Shown here: piece after piece, positions 11,986-24,600 of the stretch
Layout: each line of letters opens with the position of its first letter
How positions within the stretch are numbered: position 1 is the stretch's first letter
Assembly: GCF_947623445.1 (NCBI RefSeq)
Contig: NC_135240.1
Coordinates: 13,392,001-13,456,000 of the forward strand
Direction of reading: 5' to 3'
Length of the DNA stretch: 64,000 bases
Origin: Clavelina lepadiformis
Taxonomy: Eukaryota; Chordata; Ascidiacea; Aplousobranchia; Clavelinidae
Translations under genes and position numbers: made by a program
Notes under the pieces: model-generated
What the model was told of the DNA's origin: nothing
Databases searched by the model: none
Seen by the model: only the letters and a program-made list of their open reading frames with translations

Positions 11986-11993
11986 TGCTATAG
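11986..11993. repeat. Right target-site duplication of hAT element
   Basis: TGCTATAG, identical to 10546-10553. Confidence 0.9.
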
Positions 11994-14328
11994 CATGAAA
12001 ATATCTTTGTCCTGTCTATTTAAGTTGTCTGTTTAAGTTTGTTCTGTCTATTTAAGTTGTCGTATAGTATAATAAAGAATACATTAGGGCAGCTGTCAAA
12101 CATGGTTTGTACAACAATATAAACTAACCTGATAGCTTTTGAGAGAAAGAAAAGTGAGTCAGCAAAACCACTCAACTTACACTACCTGATGGCTCAACTT
12201 GCCGCATCTGACGGTCAAAGTTGAGTCATTTGAGAGCACATGTTGAAAGGCCTGTAGCGATTATATAAGTATACAATGCTGTTTATACCTTCACCAGAAG
12301 TAGCATTGTAGAGCAGAAGGAACTGAAAATTTAAACCGAAAACCGAAAAATAGCTCATTTTACTTCGTTCTCTTCTAATGTATGTTTACTGGGCTTAGGC
12401 TATCTTATCACCATAGAAACTTCTACCTATCGGTCAGAAGGCGCATGTACAAAATTATATTGTACTCTTAAACATGTTTGAAAATAATTGTATATAAGAT
12501 GTCTATGATAGTTTCTTGAATAAAAAAATCGCAAATATCATTTGAGCAAAACACAAAGTATTCATTTTTGGATTAGTAATAAAAAAAGCACAAATTATCA
12601 TAGACAGATGAAATAATAAACGAAGTGACTATTTCACCGTTTGTAGGTTTCATCGCCTGTTGCTAAAGATATGCAGTTAGGTTAGGAGAATGAGTATGCA
12701 AAAAGTTGATTTTAGCTGTTTAAGGTTTTATTGGAATTAGACTTAGATTAAAAGGGAGATGTAGCTGGTTAGGTTAAAGTTATGTTAGTTGAACAAGCAA
12801 CTGAGAAAGATAGCTTCGAAAGCACAATTTTTTTCGAGTAATGAACTAACTGTACATGTAACTTACACAGTCTTTTTTAAACTTTCAAAAAGCATATTTC
12901 TACCCTACGCTAAAAATATCCTCGCAGGCATATAAATAATTAACAGGAAATTATTCTTATTCTCAACGTTTGTCACGTTTAGAACGTGACTTTATTCAAA
13001 AAAGCTTATCCTGGTAACAATTTCTTAAAATTTAGTTACTTAATGGTAAAGTTCCTGCATGCATTTATCCATAGATTCTAAATATATGTGTTATGTGTTA
13101 TCTATGAATTATCTGTCATAATTTTTTATTTTTGGCGTCCTAATTCCCGCCACTATAACGTTACCGATTTTTAAGAGAATTTTTCATGTGACAAAAGCAA
13201 AAGTTGTTTTCGTTATAATTGATAGTCGCAAAGTTATTTCATTTACTCAATAAAGGTCTATCAACCTTCAGGTTAAGGATTTCTGATCCGGAAGCACAAA
13301 TTAGTTGTTACACTTGTTCTGCTACAAATGAAATGAAATTGTAAAGGAAATTAAAAGTTTTGCACAAATGATTATTCTGGAAACTGCACGACAAATACTC
13401 TCCCTAGAAACAAGCAACCTTCATGAGTATGATGCCACGCGTCATCATCGTTCGGCAAGTTAAACTTTTACTGGGCCCAATGAAGCGTGACGTGATTGTG
13501 CGTATATTAACAGGCTACCAATCTTTTCTTGGTGACCTTTAGTGCAACAAATCAGCGTAACAAACAAAAAAAGAAGAATAGACTAACGACCTAAATTACA
13601 CGCTAAAGGGTAACCTAAGGGTTCTTTCAGATGGTGCGATTCAGTCGTTATGACACGATATGGTCGACTAATGTTGCAGTGGTTGTGGTTGTGTCTTTGG
13701 ATTTAAACGTACATTTAGGCCGTAGCCAGGGTAAATTTTTACGTACGCAAAAATGTCAAGTACGCTTCCGGTCAAGTATGTTGTTAAATGTGGTGTAGCA
13801 CTTTTTGTGCAAACATTACAGAACGGCCTAGTAGATCTTGCAAGATCTGTAACAAAATTGACACAAATTGGCCGCATTGCCATGCGTATTTCCGTCCAAC
13901 AAATTAGTTGCACTACCCCTTGTATGACTATAACTGTCATTATGCCGTATGTTAATACGAAATACGATTTATGCTACAATGTCTGAATTATGAAAATTGC
14001 TTTTTGACTGGGAAGATTACTCTTAAAGGCTAGACTAGTTGCTTCTGGAATCGTATGCAAACCAAACCTATTTATGGTTGTGCTTCTGCAAAAAAAGTGA
14101 AGACGTATGATCGTGGTCGTATGTTGTGAACATACATTTTCCTAATGCATGCAAATGAGTTCGTGTAAAGATGCTGATATTTAGGAATTAGACTATTCAC
14201 GTTACCGTTTTTTGGTGGTGACCATGCCTTCATGATTAGCTATTGTGGTTTTTTGGCGGAATAAATGAGGGGTTTCTATGGCCTTACTGAAGAGGTGATT
14301 CAGTGGATATCGGCTTTTAGGCTATATT
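11994..14328. other. Intergenic stretch, no gene seen
   Basis: No exon or RNA gene is supported. The overlapping frames around 13668-13986 on the two strands have no recognisable domain. Confidence 0.4.
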
Positions 14329-14659
14329 CAGGGTTGCCAAACTGTCCTTATTTCTAAGATTTTTCCTTATTTTGAAGGTCTTTGTCTTAGAAAAGATTTT
14401 CTCCTGTCCTTATTTCTAAGAAATGTTTTTAATGTCACTTGCGTCGTTATTTTTGTCTTATTTTTTGGGCAGAGGTTCCTATTTTGAGCATTTCGACACC
14501 TTTAGTATACCATTTTGTACAAAAGATATACCAAAATTAAGAACATGCAAATTGTATCTCGTTTTTTTTGGAACATTGATTGCCTTCTCCTGTTGTGTAC
14601 TGTGTAAGATAGTATTTACTAGTCGTCCTTATTTCTAATCCAGACCGATGGCAACCCTG
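14329..14659. mobile_element. hAT-type MITE
   Basis: The 331-base element begins CAGGGTTGCCA and ends TGGCAACCCTG, an 11-base perfect inverted repeat. It is flanked by GCTATATT (14321-14328) and GCTATATG (14660-14667), a 7-of-8 target duplication. Multiple copies of CCTTATTTCTAA lie inside near both ends. It has no transposase and depends on an autonomous hAT. Confidence 0.85.
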
Positions 14660-16254
14660 GCTATATGTAATTGTGCGGTTACAGGTCCACTGCGTTTAGC
14701 TTACTTCATTATTGCACAAATCAGCTGTTAATGCTGCATTTTGTAACACTTCCAATCAATTTCTTTAAACTTGTCATATTTTCACCTGAACTATAATGTC
14801 GCTAATAAGTTAGAGTGCTGTGAGACTGTAGAAAGCCGGAAAATAATTGTACTTAGTTACTGATGGTTGCCAAATTAATAAGCAAGTTGACACGGAAAGA
14901 GTATTGAGAGTGGCCATATAAACAAGCTTATTGAAGCGGAACCATTCATTTCAGAAAGCTTGGTGGACGGTGCGCATTAAAATTTTGTGGGCGATTTGGA
15001 AAGGGGCAAAGAGCCAACAGTTGTTTAAGTATGCTTTTTCGCGTGTGCCACAGCCACTCTTATTTTTGCTTAGATGAAATGTAAAGGTTCAGGGTTGCTA
15101 TGTACAGATTGCTTTGTAAAATGTTTATTATCAAGAAAACGGGGTATGAAAATACAGGTAATACCAACTATCAACAAACAGTAAAGAAGTGATAAAACCG
15201 GCAACCTGCTAAGCGTTTCACGATTTGGCCGTTACGTAACAAAAAAAGTGGGAATGTGTTCAAAAAGATTGGAAAGCCCCTTGTTAAAACTTGGACTTGA
15301 CTCAGTGAATGTGACTGACTCGATATGACTTGATTTGAGAATGCAATTAAAACTTGATTAAAACGACTTGACTTGGCCTAGCGCTGTTAGTGACTTACTA
15401 GACTCGTGTCTCAATTTTAAAAGCTTGTACTTGTTTCCAACACTACGATTGATACAATGGGAAGCGGCTGTGTATGACGTCAAGCAGGTTATTTCCTTTT
15501 CATGTTTAGCGCAAAAGGCTTTATGAGGGAATAAGGGCTACTGCTGGCAAGATTAAGTGGACAAAAATCATGTAACCAGATCGATAGACAAAGTACTGCG
15601 GTACGATAGGGTTATTACATACATAAAATATACAGCTTTGGCGCAAGTTATAAGTAAGGGGTCATACAGCAGCAGGGAAATGCTTAGCCTACCAGCCGTT
15701 ATTGCATTCGTCAACACTACGAAATTATTTTCAAATGTTCAATCGTTTTTACAGGCAGTTGCATTGGCTAAAGTAGAGAGGGGTGCTACAGTTTTAAGAA
15801 AGGGAGAGAGCTGTTGTACATGTTATTTTATAACTTGCAGTAGTTCTAGTCAATAGGCTACTCACATGGTATTGATGTAAGTGTAAGAGACCGACAGAAG
15901 GTTACTATCGTTTCGTATGCTGCTATTCTAAAACCTAGCTTTTAGGGAACGGGATCGTAAGTAGCAACCGTGACGAGAAAAAATCCCCATTTATGTATTA
16001 ATTTAGTTATCATATTATTAACCACATACACCATACACCATCACATACACCATATGAAAAGGATATTTGATATCTATTACGCCCTAATTTTGGAAAATAC
16101 TGATATGCGGACAGTAGTCAGCTGAAATATGACGTTGCCCAGGTTAGACTTTAGACCAGTCGTTTGTAAACTTTTCGGAAACGTTGATTCCGCAAGTTTC
16201 CAATATGCATTCCCCGAACCGTAAAATACAAAACACGCCTTAAACACAGTGGTG
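14660..16254. other. Intergenic stretch with ACTTGACTCG-type repeats
   Basis: No gene is supported; the frame at 15557-15856 lacks any domain I recognise. About 15290-15440 contains many short ACTTGACT/GACTTGAT words, matching in reverse complement the cluster at 8918-9030. Confidence 0.4.
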
Positions 16255-16870
16255 CAGTCAGGTTGGCTTTCCTTCGCCTTTGTCTGAACAAGCCAGGCGA
16301 AAAGGTTGGCAGTTTATGGCGTACAATTTCGAAACGTTTTGTGCATCTATTGTATACAATGACGTATAGGCCTAGCACGCATATCAAATGTTTTACAATA
16401 ATCAGTCAAGTTTTCTTATAAATTAAGCTGGTACGGAATTACGCAGGAGCTGTAACCATACTCAGATGTTAAAATATGTATTTCATATCAATAGCTATTT
16501 CAAAAAAATGTCGATAACCACTAAGTTTGCTTTTGTAATTCGACTAAACGAAAAACAACTCGTTATAGAATAAACTGTATCAACAACGGGAACGCTCTAT
16601 TTTGCAACCTACTGTGTTTGACGATCAGTGTATTTTGTTCTTGACCATAATCATTGTATTATAGTTACCAATGTTGTAGTTTTCACAGCACAATCTTGCA
16701 GTGGCTATAACGAATAAGGAATCGCAAAGAACAAACTGCAATAAACGAAAAGGAATGAAGACGTTTAACAACGTTTATGGTCACAAAAATTGGACTAGTT
16801 TTCACTCACACAGTTTTTGACTGTGTGTGTCTTGACTTTTGATCTCGATCGAACTCCAGTGACTGGCTCG
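16255..16870 (+). repeat. Unclassified interspersed repeat R1, copy 2
   Basis: It is co-linear with 7250-7800. Matching blocks include AAGGTTGGCAGTTTATGG, ACTAAGTTTGCTTTTG, TAGTTTTCACAGCA, AAACTGCAATAAACGAAAAG and GTGTGTGTCTTGA. Divergence is substantial, so both copies are old. Confidence 0.6.
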
Positions 16871-17089
16871 CCAAACACCTGGGTTCGTTTGAACTTTGTT
16901 TAGGAATTACCCGGTGGCTTATTAAGGATTGCCTTGAGGAGCAGGGCAAAAATTTTCACAAGTTGGGTCTAAAATTCCCGCGTTAGTCTAACCTGCCCAA
17001 AATGCGCAAAATTTTGCTTTTTTATCAGTTCAAACCGCTTTAAGACACCTCTTAATGAAGCATATTCTCATATTTATACAAATAATAGT

Positions 17090-17290
17090 TGGTATTTTGT
17101 GGTGTCAAGCTCTGAAACGCTTTATAAAACTATCCTATCACGCTGTATATCAGCTTATCTTACGTTTTACTGTACGTTGTAGTCGATATATAATCGCAAA
17201 CAAAGGAATGCGATAAACGAAAAGTAAGGATGACGTAAAAACCGTTTATGGCTCAAATATTGGGTTCGTGAGGGGTGGGAGGCTTGGCCC
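17090..17290 (+). repeat. R1, partial copy 3
   Basis: The segment around 17175-17270 repeats the AATGCGATAAACGAAAAG-like block and the following CGTTTATGG block of the other R1 copies. The 5' part is weakly similar or lost. Confidence 0.45.
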
Positions 17291-17690
17291 AATGACCTTC
17301 CTAAATAGTTTACAAGTATAGGTTTTTACCAGTATTCTTAATTTTCTAATAATGCTTTTTAACCATTTGCACGCACCACCAGTACTAGTACAATCGTATT
17401 GTGCGTGGACCATTCTTAATACCAAAATATAGCGGATGTAGTCGGCCAGTATAAATATCAAAAAGTAGCCTACAAAGTTTTTACATTTGCGTGTTTATCT
17501 TGTCGTATCCTGGCATATCTTTATTCTTAATTTTCAATAAAGTTTTCATGACTCCTACCATTACTAACAGTCCTACGTACATGTTCTTCGGTGGCTTGCT
17601 TCAAATTAGCCAATTTGCAGATAAACTTCCTTGACTAATTGTTTATTGAATTTAGAACAAGTTACTTCCACAACCTTTTATTGTCTAAAC
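17291..17690. other. Intergenic stretch, no gene seen
   Basis: Nothing recognisable apart from the flank of the MITE that follows. Confidence 0.4.
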
Positions 17691-17691
17691 C

Positions 17692-17928
17692 CAGGGATGT
17701 TCAACCTGCGGCCCGCGGGCCACATTGCGGCCCACCTGAGATTTTTGTCCGGCCCGCTAGTCATTTTCACTCGAAGTAGTATTTTGAACTTTGAATCTTA
17801 GCCTAATTAAATTGTACCAGTCAGCTCTTTATGTATCAATTTTTCTTGAAATTTAATAGGTTCTGCGGCCCATTGAATTATTTCAAGTGACAATACGGCC
17901 CACTATAATAAAAGGTTGGACATCCCTG
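17692..17928. mobile_element. hAT-type MITE with GCGGCCC ends
   Basis: The 237-base element starts CAGGGATGTTCAACCTGCGG and ends with GGTTGGACATCCCTG, an imperfect inverted repeat. GTCTAAACC occurs immediately before (17683-17691) and after (17929-17937), a perfect flank repeat from which the 8-base target duplication cannot be placed more exactly. It is non-coding, with CGGCCC motifs repeated at both subterminal regions. Confidence 0.85.
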
Positions 17929-18287
17929 GTCTAAACCAGTGGTTCTACTATAACTTATTTACGGGTGGGGGCATTGGGACATGGACCCTCATCACGAACC
18001 CAATTTTTTCTTCCATGCATTGGTCTTTTTACATCTTCATTTTTTTTCTGTTTCTCCTTTTTGCGAGTATGTATCAGCTACGACCTGTAAAAAAACATAT
18101 AATGAGCGAGTCTTTTACAAAACTGTTGTGCACGGCAATGTACATATGATGAGTATTACAGTTTTAAACCGATTTTTGAAACGCAAAAAACAAAGTTTTT
18201 ACGCTTCTCTCATTTTGAAAGGGATGGATAAACGTGACAGTTTTAGACCTAGCGTTTGACCAATTCCATTACGAAATGGTCGTTTAG

Positions 18288-18754
18288 GTTGTCGTCAGTC
18301 AAGAGTCTCAAGACTATGCTCGGGCATTTGGTTCTGAAACCGCCGCAGATGCGGTGGAATCTTACAAACTTCAAGTTAAACCAGAATCAGTCAAATAACG
18401 TAAATCGCTAAATATTTTTCATTTAAAAAGCTCTGTAGGACATGCTTATTGTTTCCTTGACTATGCTCGATCTACAGGGCTTACGTGATCTGCGCGTGGG
18501 GCGAGGCTGGTGCTGCTTCTGGTGTGGCTGGTGTATTTGATGATGTCATCTTAACGCCGGCAAATTCGCCAGAAGATGTTGTGGATACAGTTTGTGCTGG
18601 TGATACATTTCTGGCTGGTATCAGACACTCCCTGATACATGGAAAATGTCTAAACAGTGCTGTGAAATTTGCTTGCCGTATTGCCAGCGAAAAGGTTGGA
18701 TCTTATGGCTACGACTGCTTGCAAAGTTTTCACTACGAAGTGGAAGTAGAATAA
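18288..18754 (+). pseudogene. Truncated ketohexokinase duplicate (last two exons)
   Basis: Two exon-like pieces match the end of the intact gene 1 kb downstream. Piece 18288-18389 follows an acceptor TTTAG and corresponds to its exon 6 (VVVSQESQDYARAFGS against VLISQEYARDSGYN). Piece 18478-18754 follows TCTACAG and corresponds to exon 7 (ICAWGEAGAASGVAG..., then KFACRIASEKVGSYGYDC) with the stop at 18752-18754. No match to exons 1-5 is visible upstream, where the 17.7-kb MITE now lies. Exon 6 has no donor in the conserved phase 2 and reads into an in-frame stop, so the two pieces do not join as in the parent. The catalytic loop reads DTVCAGDTF instead of DTLGAGDTF, replacing a glycine of the GAGD anion hole of pfkB kinases. 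A broken partial tandem duplicate is the simplest reading; an atypical spliced remnant is possible. Confidence 0.75.
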
Positions 18755-19756
18755 ACTGATTAGACAGTTTAGTTACATTCATTAAACGAACTTCCTGTTG
18801 TCATGGAAATAACTAACAGAATTGACTAACTGTAACGGTATTATGAGAATCGAATTCTCAGATGACACTTAGATAGTTAGATTAAACTCATCTTTTCTGC
18901 AGTCTTCAGAAAAAGTCAGTAAATTCTAATTGAAATTCTAAGTCGAACACGACTTGTTATTAGTCTACTTCTTAACACAAAGCTGAATTTCAACACGTTA
19001 CAAGCAAGCCAAAATCGTAAAACAGTTCGTTATCTAACTTATGCTTTTCTCGTTACACGGGTAGGTTTCCAACATCTGTACAAGTCTTTAAAGAATGGTA
19101 AAACGAGTTGCGGTTTGGCTATGACTTGTAATTTTACCCAGATCGTACCAAGCTTTGTGGTCTTATTTATGTTTAGCCCATCCATCACGTTTTGAGCATG
19201 GTGTTATTTCATATAAATTTAGGATGGAGAATGGGAAAATATTTGCGTCGACTTAACTTTCTGTATAGCAAGCATCATTCCCAGCAAAATTATTTCTCAC
19301 GTTTGCATATAAACCGCTGAGATGTGGTATCACGTTCAGAGAGTGGTACTGAAATAGTTAGACTACGGCTTCTAATCTTCGCAAGTGTTGTTTGCAGTAT
19401 TGTTAAATTTATCTTTAATTTATGGCGAATTTCGGTGCAAGCAATAGCAGTGGATATAAGGAGACCAATTGATCGGTTAGTTATTAACTATCAATTACAT
19501 GCTTTATTAATTTCCTTCAAGATTATTGTCTGCTGTTTAAAATCATCAGCGATAGTTGCTTGAGTTAATGAATAACCATCTCTTTTTTGAAAACGTTGTG
19601 TAAATATCTGTCTACACGTTGCCATTGCGGATAAGGGCTAATGTTGCCTGTTACGTTGGTTCTGTCATGACATGTCATGTCATATAGTCTATAGTCGGGA
19701 AGCCTAGTAATTATAACTGCAGAAAATTCTCGTGTTTCTGTGAAAAAAAAAACGAT
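18755..19756. other. Intergenic stretch, likely ketohexokinase promoter region
   Basis: No coding signal is seen. The 1 kb separates the broken duplicate from the intact kinase gene and presumably holds its promoter; no TATA box at a convincing distance was found. Confidence 0.4.
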
Positions 19757-21685
19757 ATGGCAAACACGGACAATTTGGAGGATAAGAAACTTTTATGTGT
19801 TGGATTGATTTGCTTGGACGTCATACATGTTTGCAATTCGTATCCATTTGAAGGAACTGATCAAAGGTGACAATAATTTAAACTGAAATAGACAGTATGC
19901 TTATGCGGTGGAAATGGATTTTTTTGCTGCTGTGAAAATACAGCAATTACAAAATGTGATGCGTTGTTTTTGCAAATAACCAGTAAACACAAGTATTTAG
20001 ACAAATTTTCAGTCAATTGTTTAGTGTTGATGCTTGCAATCGAATTCAGGAAATGTTTCAGCAACTTCATTTATTTAGAATAAAAAAGATGACGTGGCAA
20101 AAGGGTGGGAACGCTGCAAATACAAGCGCAGTACTTGGGTTGTTGGGAAATAAAGTTGATTTTTTAGGCGTGTTCCCAAAGGACACAAAAGACCTTTTTC
20201 AAAAGAGCGCTTGCAGGTACAGGTTTTTAGATTAAGCTGGTGTATATGCAAGTTCGTTATGTAATCTTTGATAAGCATAATTTTGAAAATTCTCTTAAGC
20301 TTTGTTCGTCAGGAGATGGAAAGGTGTGGCGTTGGCTTGGAACAAATGTCTTTGGTTGGTGATTCCGATCTTCCTTATTCCAGCGTGGTAATCAACGATG
20401 AAACTGGTTCTAGAACAATCCTACATTGTCCTGGACTGTAGGTGTCTTAATTATTTATTGCTTTGATTTGTCTTGAAATTGTGTGCTTTTGCTCACCTCT
20501 GTCTTCGGACCGAGGAAAGTTTTTCTCTTTACTTGGCGTACTCGAAAACTTATGTATAGACATAGGCATATAGACCTATGCATATGCATAAACATGTTTC
20601 CGAGCTTACCTATGCGCTAAAATTCTTTATTATTTCTATTTTGTAGTAGACTTATTACACTTGACCGGTGCCTGCGTGCACTTCCATGCAGTAACTCGGT
20701 TGAATCAACATTCTTTTCAGTTTGCGAGAAGTATCGTTCAACTTTTTCCAGAAACTCGACCTTTCAGCTTATTCATGGATTCACTTTGAGGTTGGTTTCC
20801 AAGCACACACTTCTTAATGCATCAAACGACATTTGAGCAAGGAATAGGCTTATGTACTGAGCCACTGATGATTATATTGTAAGGGTCGAAATACTGAAGA
20901 AGTTGTCAAGATGATTTGTCACGTGGTCAAATACAACGAGGGACAAGACGAAGCTAACCGCGTTAAAATGTCAGTTGAATTAGAAAAGCCCCACAGAAGA
21001 AACCTTCCCTTGCTTCTCCCCCATGCCGACCTGGTATGATATACAAAGAAAGCGAACATACGTGATGTTTGTTGTACAGTTTATTGTAAAAATTGTTCGG
21101 TATTAGTTTTTACTTTATTTAGTATACTGACTGGAATCGCTATTGTCTGTAACAGCGTGCATTTTATATTTCTGTAGGTGTTAATCAGCCAAGAATACGC
21201 TCGAGATAGTGGATACAATAACGCACCAGATACCGTGAAAGCATTTAAGGATCACGTTAAATCCAGGTGTAAAACCACACGATACAATACTCTCTGTCTC
21301 ATAGATCTGCACACGTTGCTGAATATAAATGTCAGATTTTGGTATAATACAGCGATTTGAACAACATCTTACCGTTTTTTTTTCCAGTATCAATTCAATA
21401 TGTTTTATTGACAGTGCAGGCATAGTTTGTGCTTGGGGAGAACTGGGTGCCGCTTCTGGAGTATCGGGCGCTGTCGGTGACGTTATCATGACTCCAGCTT
21501 TTTCACCAGAGCGTGCACTGGATACGCTAGGAGCAGGAGACACATTTCTGGGTGCTTTGCTTCACGCACGCCTTCGTACAACCAACCTGCCATCTATTGT
21601 TAAATTTGCGTGCAAAGTTGCTGGCCGCAAGGTGGGCTCGTATGGCTATGAGTGTTTACGCGATTTTTCTCAAACGGTGGAATAA
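19757..21685 (+). CDS. KHK: Ketohexokinase (fructokinase, pfkB family)
   Basis: Seven exons are predicted: 19757-19866, 20079-20216, 20300-20437, 20721-20790, 20884-21033, 21178-21266 and 21415-21685, all with GT-AG ends and consistent phases. They give 321 residues against about 298 for vertebrate KHK. The N-terminus MANTDNLEDKKLLCVGLICL matches the family start (ILCVGLVVLDV in human). Further family blocks are MTWQKGGNAANTSAVL (sugar-binding GGN), VVINDETGSRTI, WIHFEGRN, VCAWGELGA and the pfkB signature LDTLGAGDTF with the catalytic Asp. The enzyme phosphorylates fructose to fructose 1-phosphate with ATP in the cytosol, the entry step of fructose breakdown. The start is the first ATG in frame with the conserved ILCVG block. 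Exon 3's acceptor (CTCTTAAG) is weak but is the only one keeping the FVRQEMERCGV block in frame. A truncated duplicate lies 1 kb upstream. A second in-frame acceptor for the last exon exists at 21388. Confidence 0.9.
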
Positions 21686-24600
21686 AAATTATTAAGAAAA
21701 AAAATTTTACATATCGTGAAACTTCCATAAGTAAAAGCTGCAAGTATTTGACAGTTTTCGGAAATGCCGAAATGATGATTCATCTACATACCGCTGACTC
21801 GCTTTAAGTCGATGATACAGTTCTTGTAATAATGTTTCCTTGTGGTTTTATTGGTACACTAATAGTTTCCGCCACAATAGCATTGTAACGTACGTAATTA
21901 CATCATCGACATGTGTTCAACCACTATAATGTCAAACATCATAAGCAACACGGTTAATTATCTTGTTATCCAAAATGAAAGTGTTATGACATCATCTGCA
22001 CCGTGTTTTATCAGTTTTTAAAACTTCATATCTACATAAAACTAGATGATCAGTCACGGAAAATACCAGTGTTTTGTTCACGGCAATTTCGTGTCGCTGT
22101 TATCATTACTCTGATTGCGTTTATAACTTTTCGTGCGCAGTTTAAAGCCAAAGACCATTATTAAGATAACAATGTGTTCGTGACGGTATTGCGTCTTTGC
22201 ACTTAATGATACCCATGACGTTCCTGGTGTGAAAGAGCAGCGCTAACGCAATAAAATTTGCACCAAACAAACAGAAAATTAAGTTTTTATTGACAACCGA
22301 AAGCAATTCACTTTGCCCACTTGCCAGCACTGTCGCGAAAAACTTTACTTTGAATAATTAATACTAATGTTTGCTGTATGAGTTATATATGATCGTGAAA
22401 CCTACCTTTAGCCGTCTTAAATGTCGGATAAACATTACTCGATTTTCGTGTGATTAATGAAATAGTTTCAGAAGATTTAACGAACGAATGACATTTGAAT
22501 TTATTGATGATGTTTCAAAGTGAAAACTTCCGATTTGCCATAACACCGTATTTTAAGAAATATCTCGACTACGACGGTAATATGACAGATATACAAAAGT
22601 TCAAGCAAATGTTATTCATCACTGGCAAGGCACAATACGTTTTGTCAAAGTAAGTTGCAATGCGTTGCCGGTGATATTTAACAACCAGGCCCGCTCGAAA
22701 AGTTAACATGGTACATGGTCCAGGATTGGGAAAAGTTTTTTTTTAGTTGGCAGCCGCATTTCAGGTCAATGGGAATCAGTTTGGCAACAACAACCAAAGG
22801 TACGCATAAACAAAATATAACAAAGCTTGCTTGATATTAGCGTTTAATACCTATATACAATCAGGATGTTGATCAGGATGAACTAATTGTACGATATTTG
22901 ATTACAGCATCTTTGATTTTAAGATGGATTAATAGGTCTTCCAGGTGAACATTGATAAAAACTAACAACCAAAACAAATATATTTGTAGGAAAGCAAATA
23001 GTTAATATGCCGTATACCAACTCCTCGAAAAGGTCACAGTTTAGTCCAACAGCAAGTAAAGGCAGAAAAACAGCTTTATCAGTAAAACTCGAACCTGTCA
23101 TAAATGCTTACGTCCACCAGTAACTCAATTAAAAGCAACGGCATTGTTCTCTGTTACCGTGACAATTGAAGCAATAAAATAAGTTGAAATCTTAAAGTAA
23201 GTACTTTTACAGATCTTAACCCAGCTTGTAGTTTCAGACTTTGCATGGCTATATGTATAAATTCCTTGGTATTTTCAAAACAATGAAAAGAGGTTTTACG
23301 TTTGTTGGAGAGTAGGTATGCCGATGATACCGTGAAAGGTTTTGTGTTTGATTGTTTTCAAACTACTTGAAGACCTGGCGGTAAAAAGAACTCTTTTTCA
23401 GACGTAAAACCCATTGAAGTAGGATAAAATATTAGAAAGTTTATGAGTCGCCTCGGTCGAAATGTTCAATACAAAGAGATTTTCTTTTTAACCTAGTTTT
23501 ACGCAACAAACTGTGGTGTGTATGATAACAGAGGAACACCTTTGCTTATTCAAGAAAAATTGCTTGACGTCGTAGTGCAGTAATAGAACACTCCTGTTCA
23601 TATAATTACATTTTTGTCAGAAATAGAAAGCAAAATGCTTGAAGGCTGTTGAGAAAAGTAAAATCGTTGATAGTTGATAGGCATAGTGTGTATGTGTTGC
23701 CGCGATCATGTAGTCTGAAGTTCTGAACAGCTCCTAAACAAGAATTTGCTCTATAACAGTTTCCTAAATTTAGATACTTTGAATGCCGTTTACCCAATCT
23801 CACGGAATGATTTTGTAGTTTTGTAAATCTAGCTCATTATGGACTTGTTGCCGATCTACGTAGTCACACCCAATTTGTTAAATTAACCAACATTTAAAAA
23901 TAAACTTTGGCATGATTGCGAGCAAAGAAAACTGACGACACAAAACCTGGTCCCTATAATTTATTTGAGAAATCTGGAGTAGCCATTTGGTAGGGTGTTA
24001 ACAACATAATATTGAGAAATAATACTAAAAGTACTAGAAACGACAGAATATAGAAACTTTCAAAAACTAGCTCGTTACGCACACCTGCAATAGTAATAGG
24101 CTACATCCGTAAATAATTCTGGCAGACCTTGGCTTGTAGCTACTGTATACACTATACAGTACACTTTCTTGACAAGTCCTATAGCTTAAACATTCTTTAA
24201 GATAAGTGCATCAGAACACTATGTGAGCAGAGCCAAGTCCACGGCAGGATAAAAATTTGCAGCGTTGTAGGAAAGCGATGAAGAGTAAAAGCTTACTATC
24301 CAAACTTAGCGGTAAAGGGAAGACAATTTTTCTTTCAACGTTGCTCTTATGAATAGCAGTTATCGTTGTTAAATACTGGAATGTAACTTTAAACATTGGG
24401 GCACATTAAATTGTTTTCTGTCAAAGGTCATTCTTAAATCACTAAAAAGTATATCAATACTTAACGTTCAGACGTGGATGACTAAAGCAGGTTTAAAATC
24501 GATACGGCGGCGTATCTGGCAAGTTTTTCATTTCTGCTCAAGCCTAGTACCAAAGTTAGGTATAGACATACAAAACTATCTCGAGTGAATAAGAGAGCGT

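Noticed and set aside
13668-13986. Opposed 90- and 77-codon frames
   Set aside because: They are mutual antisense shadows without similarity to any family I recognise.
17936-18260. Second hAT element starting CAGTGGTTCT right after the 17692 MITE
   Set aside because: Only the left tip is recognisable; no matching right end or target duplication was found.
20480-20525. Possible third R2 copy (CTTCGGACCGAGGAAAG) in a ketohexokinase intron
   Set aside because: Only about 20 bases resemble R2 and the flanks do not.
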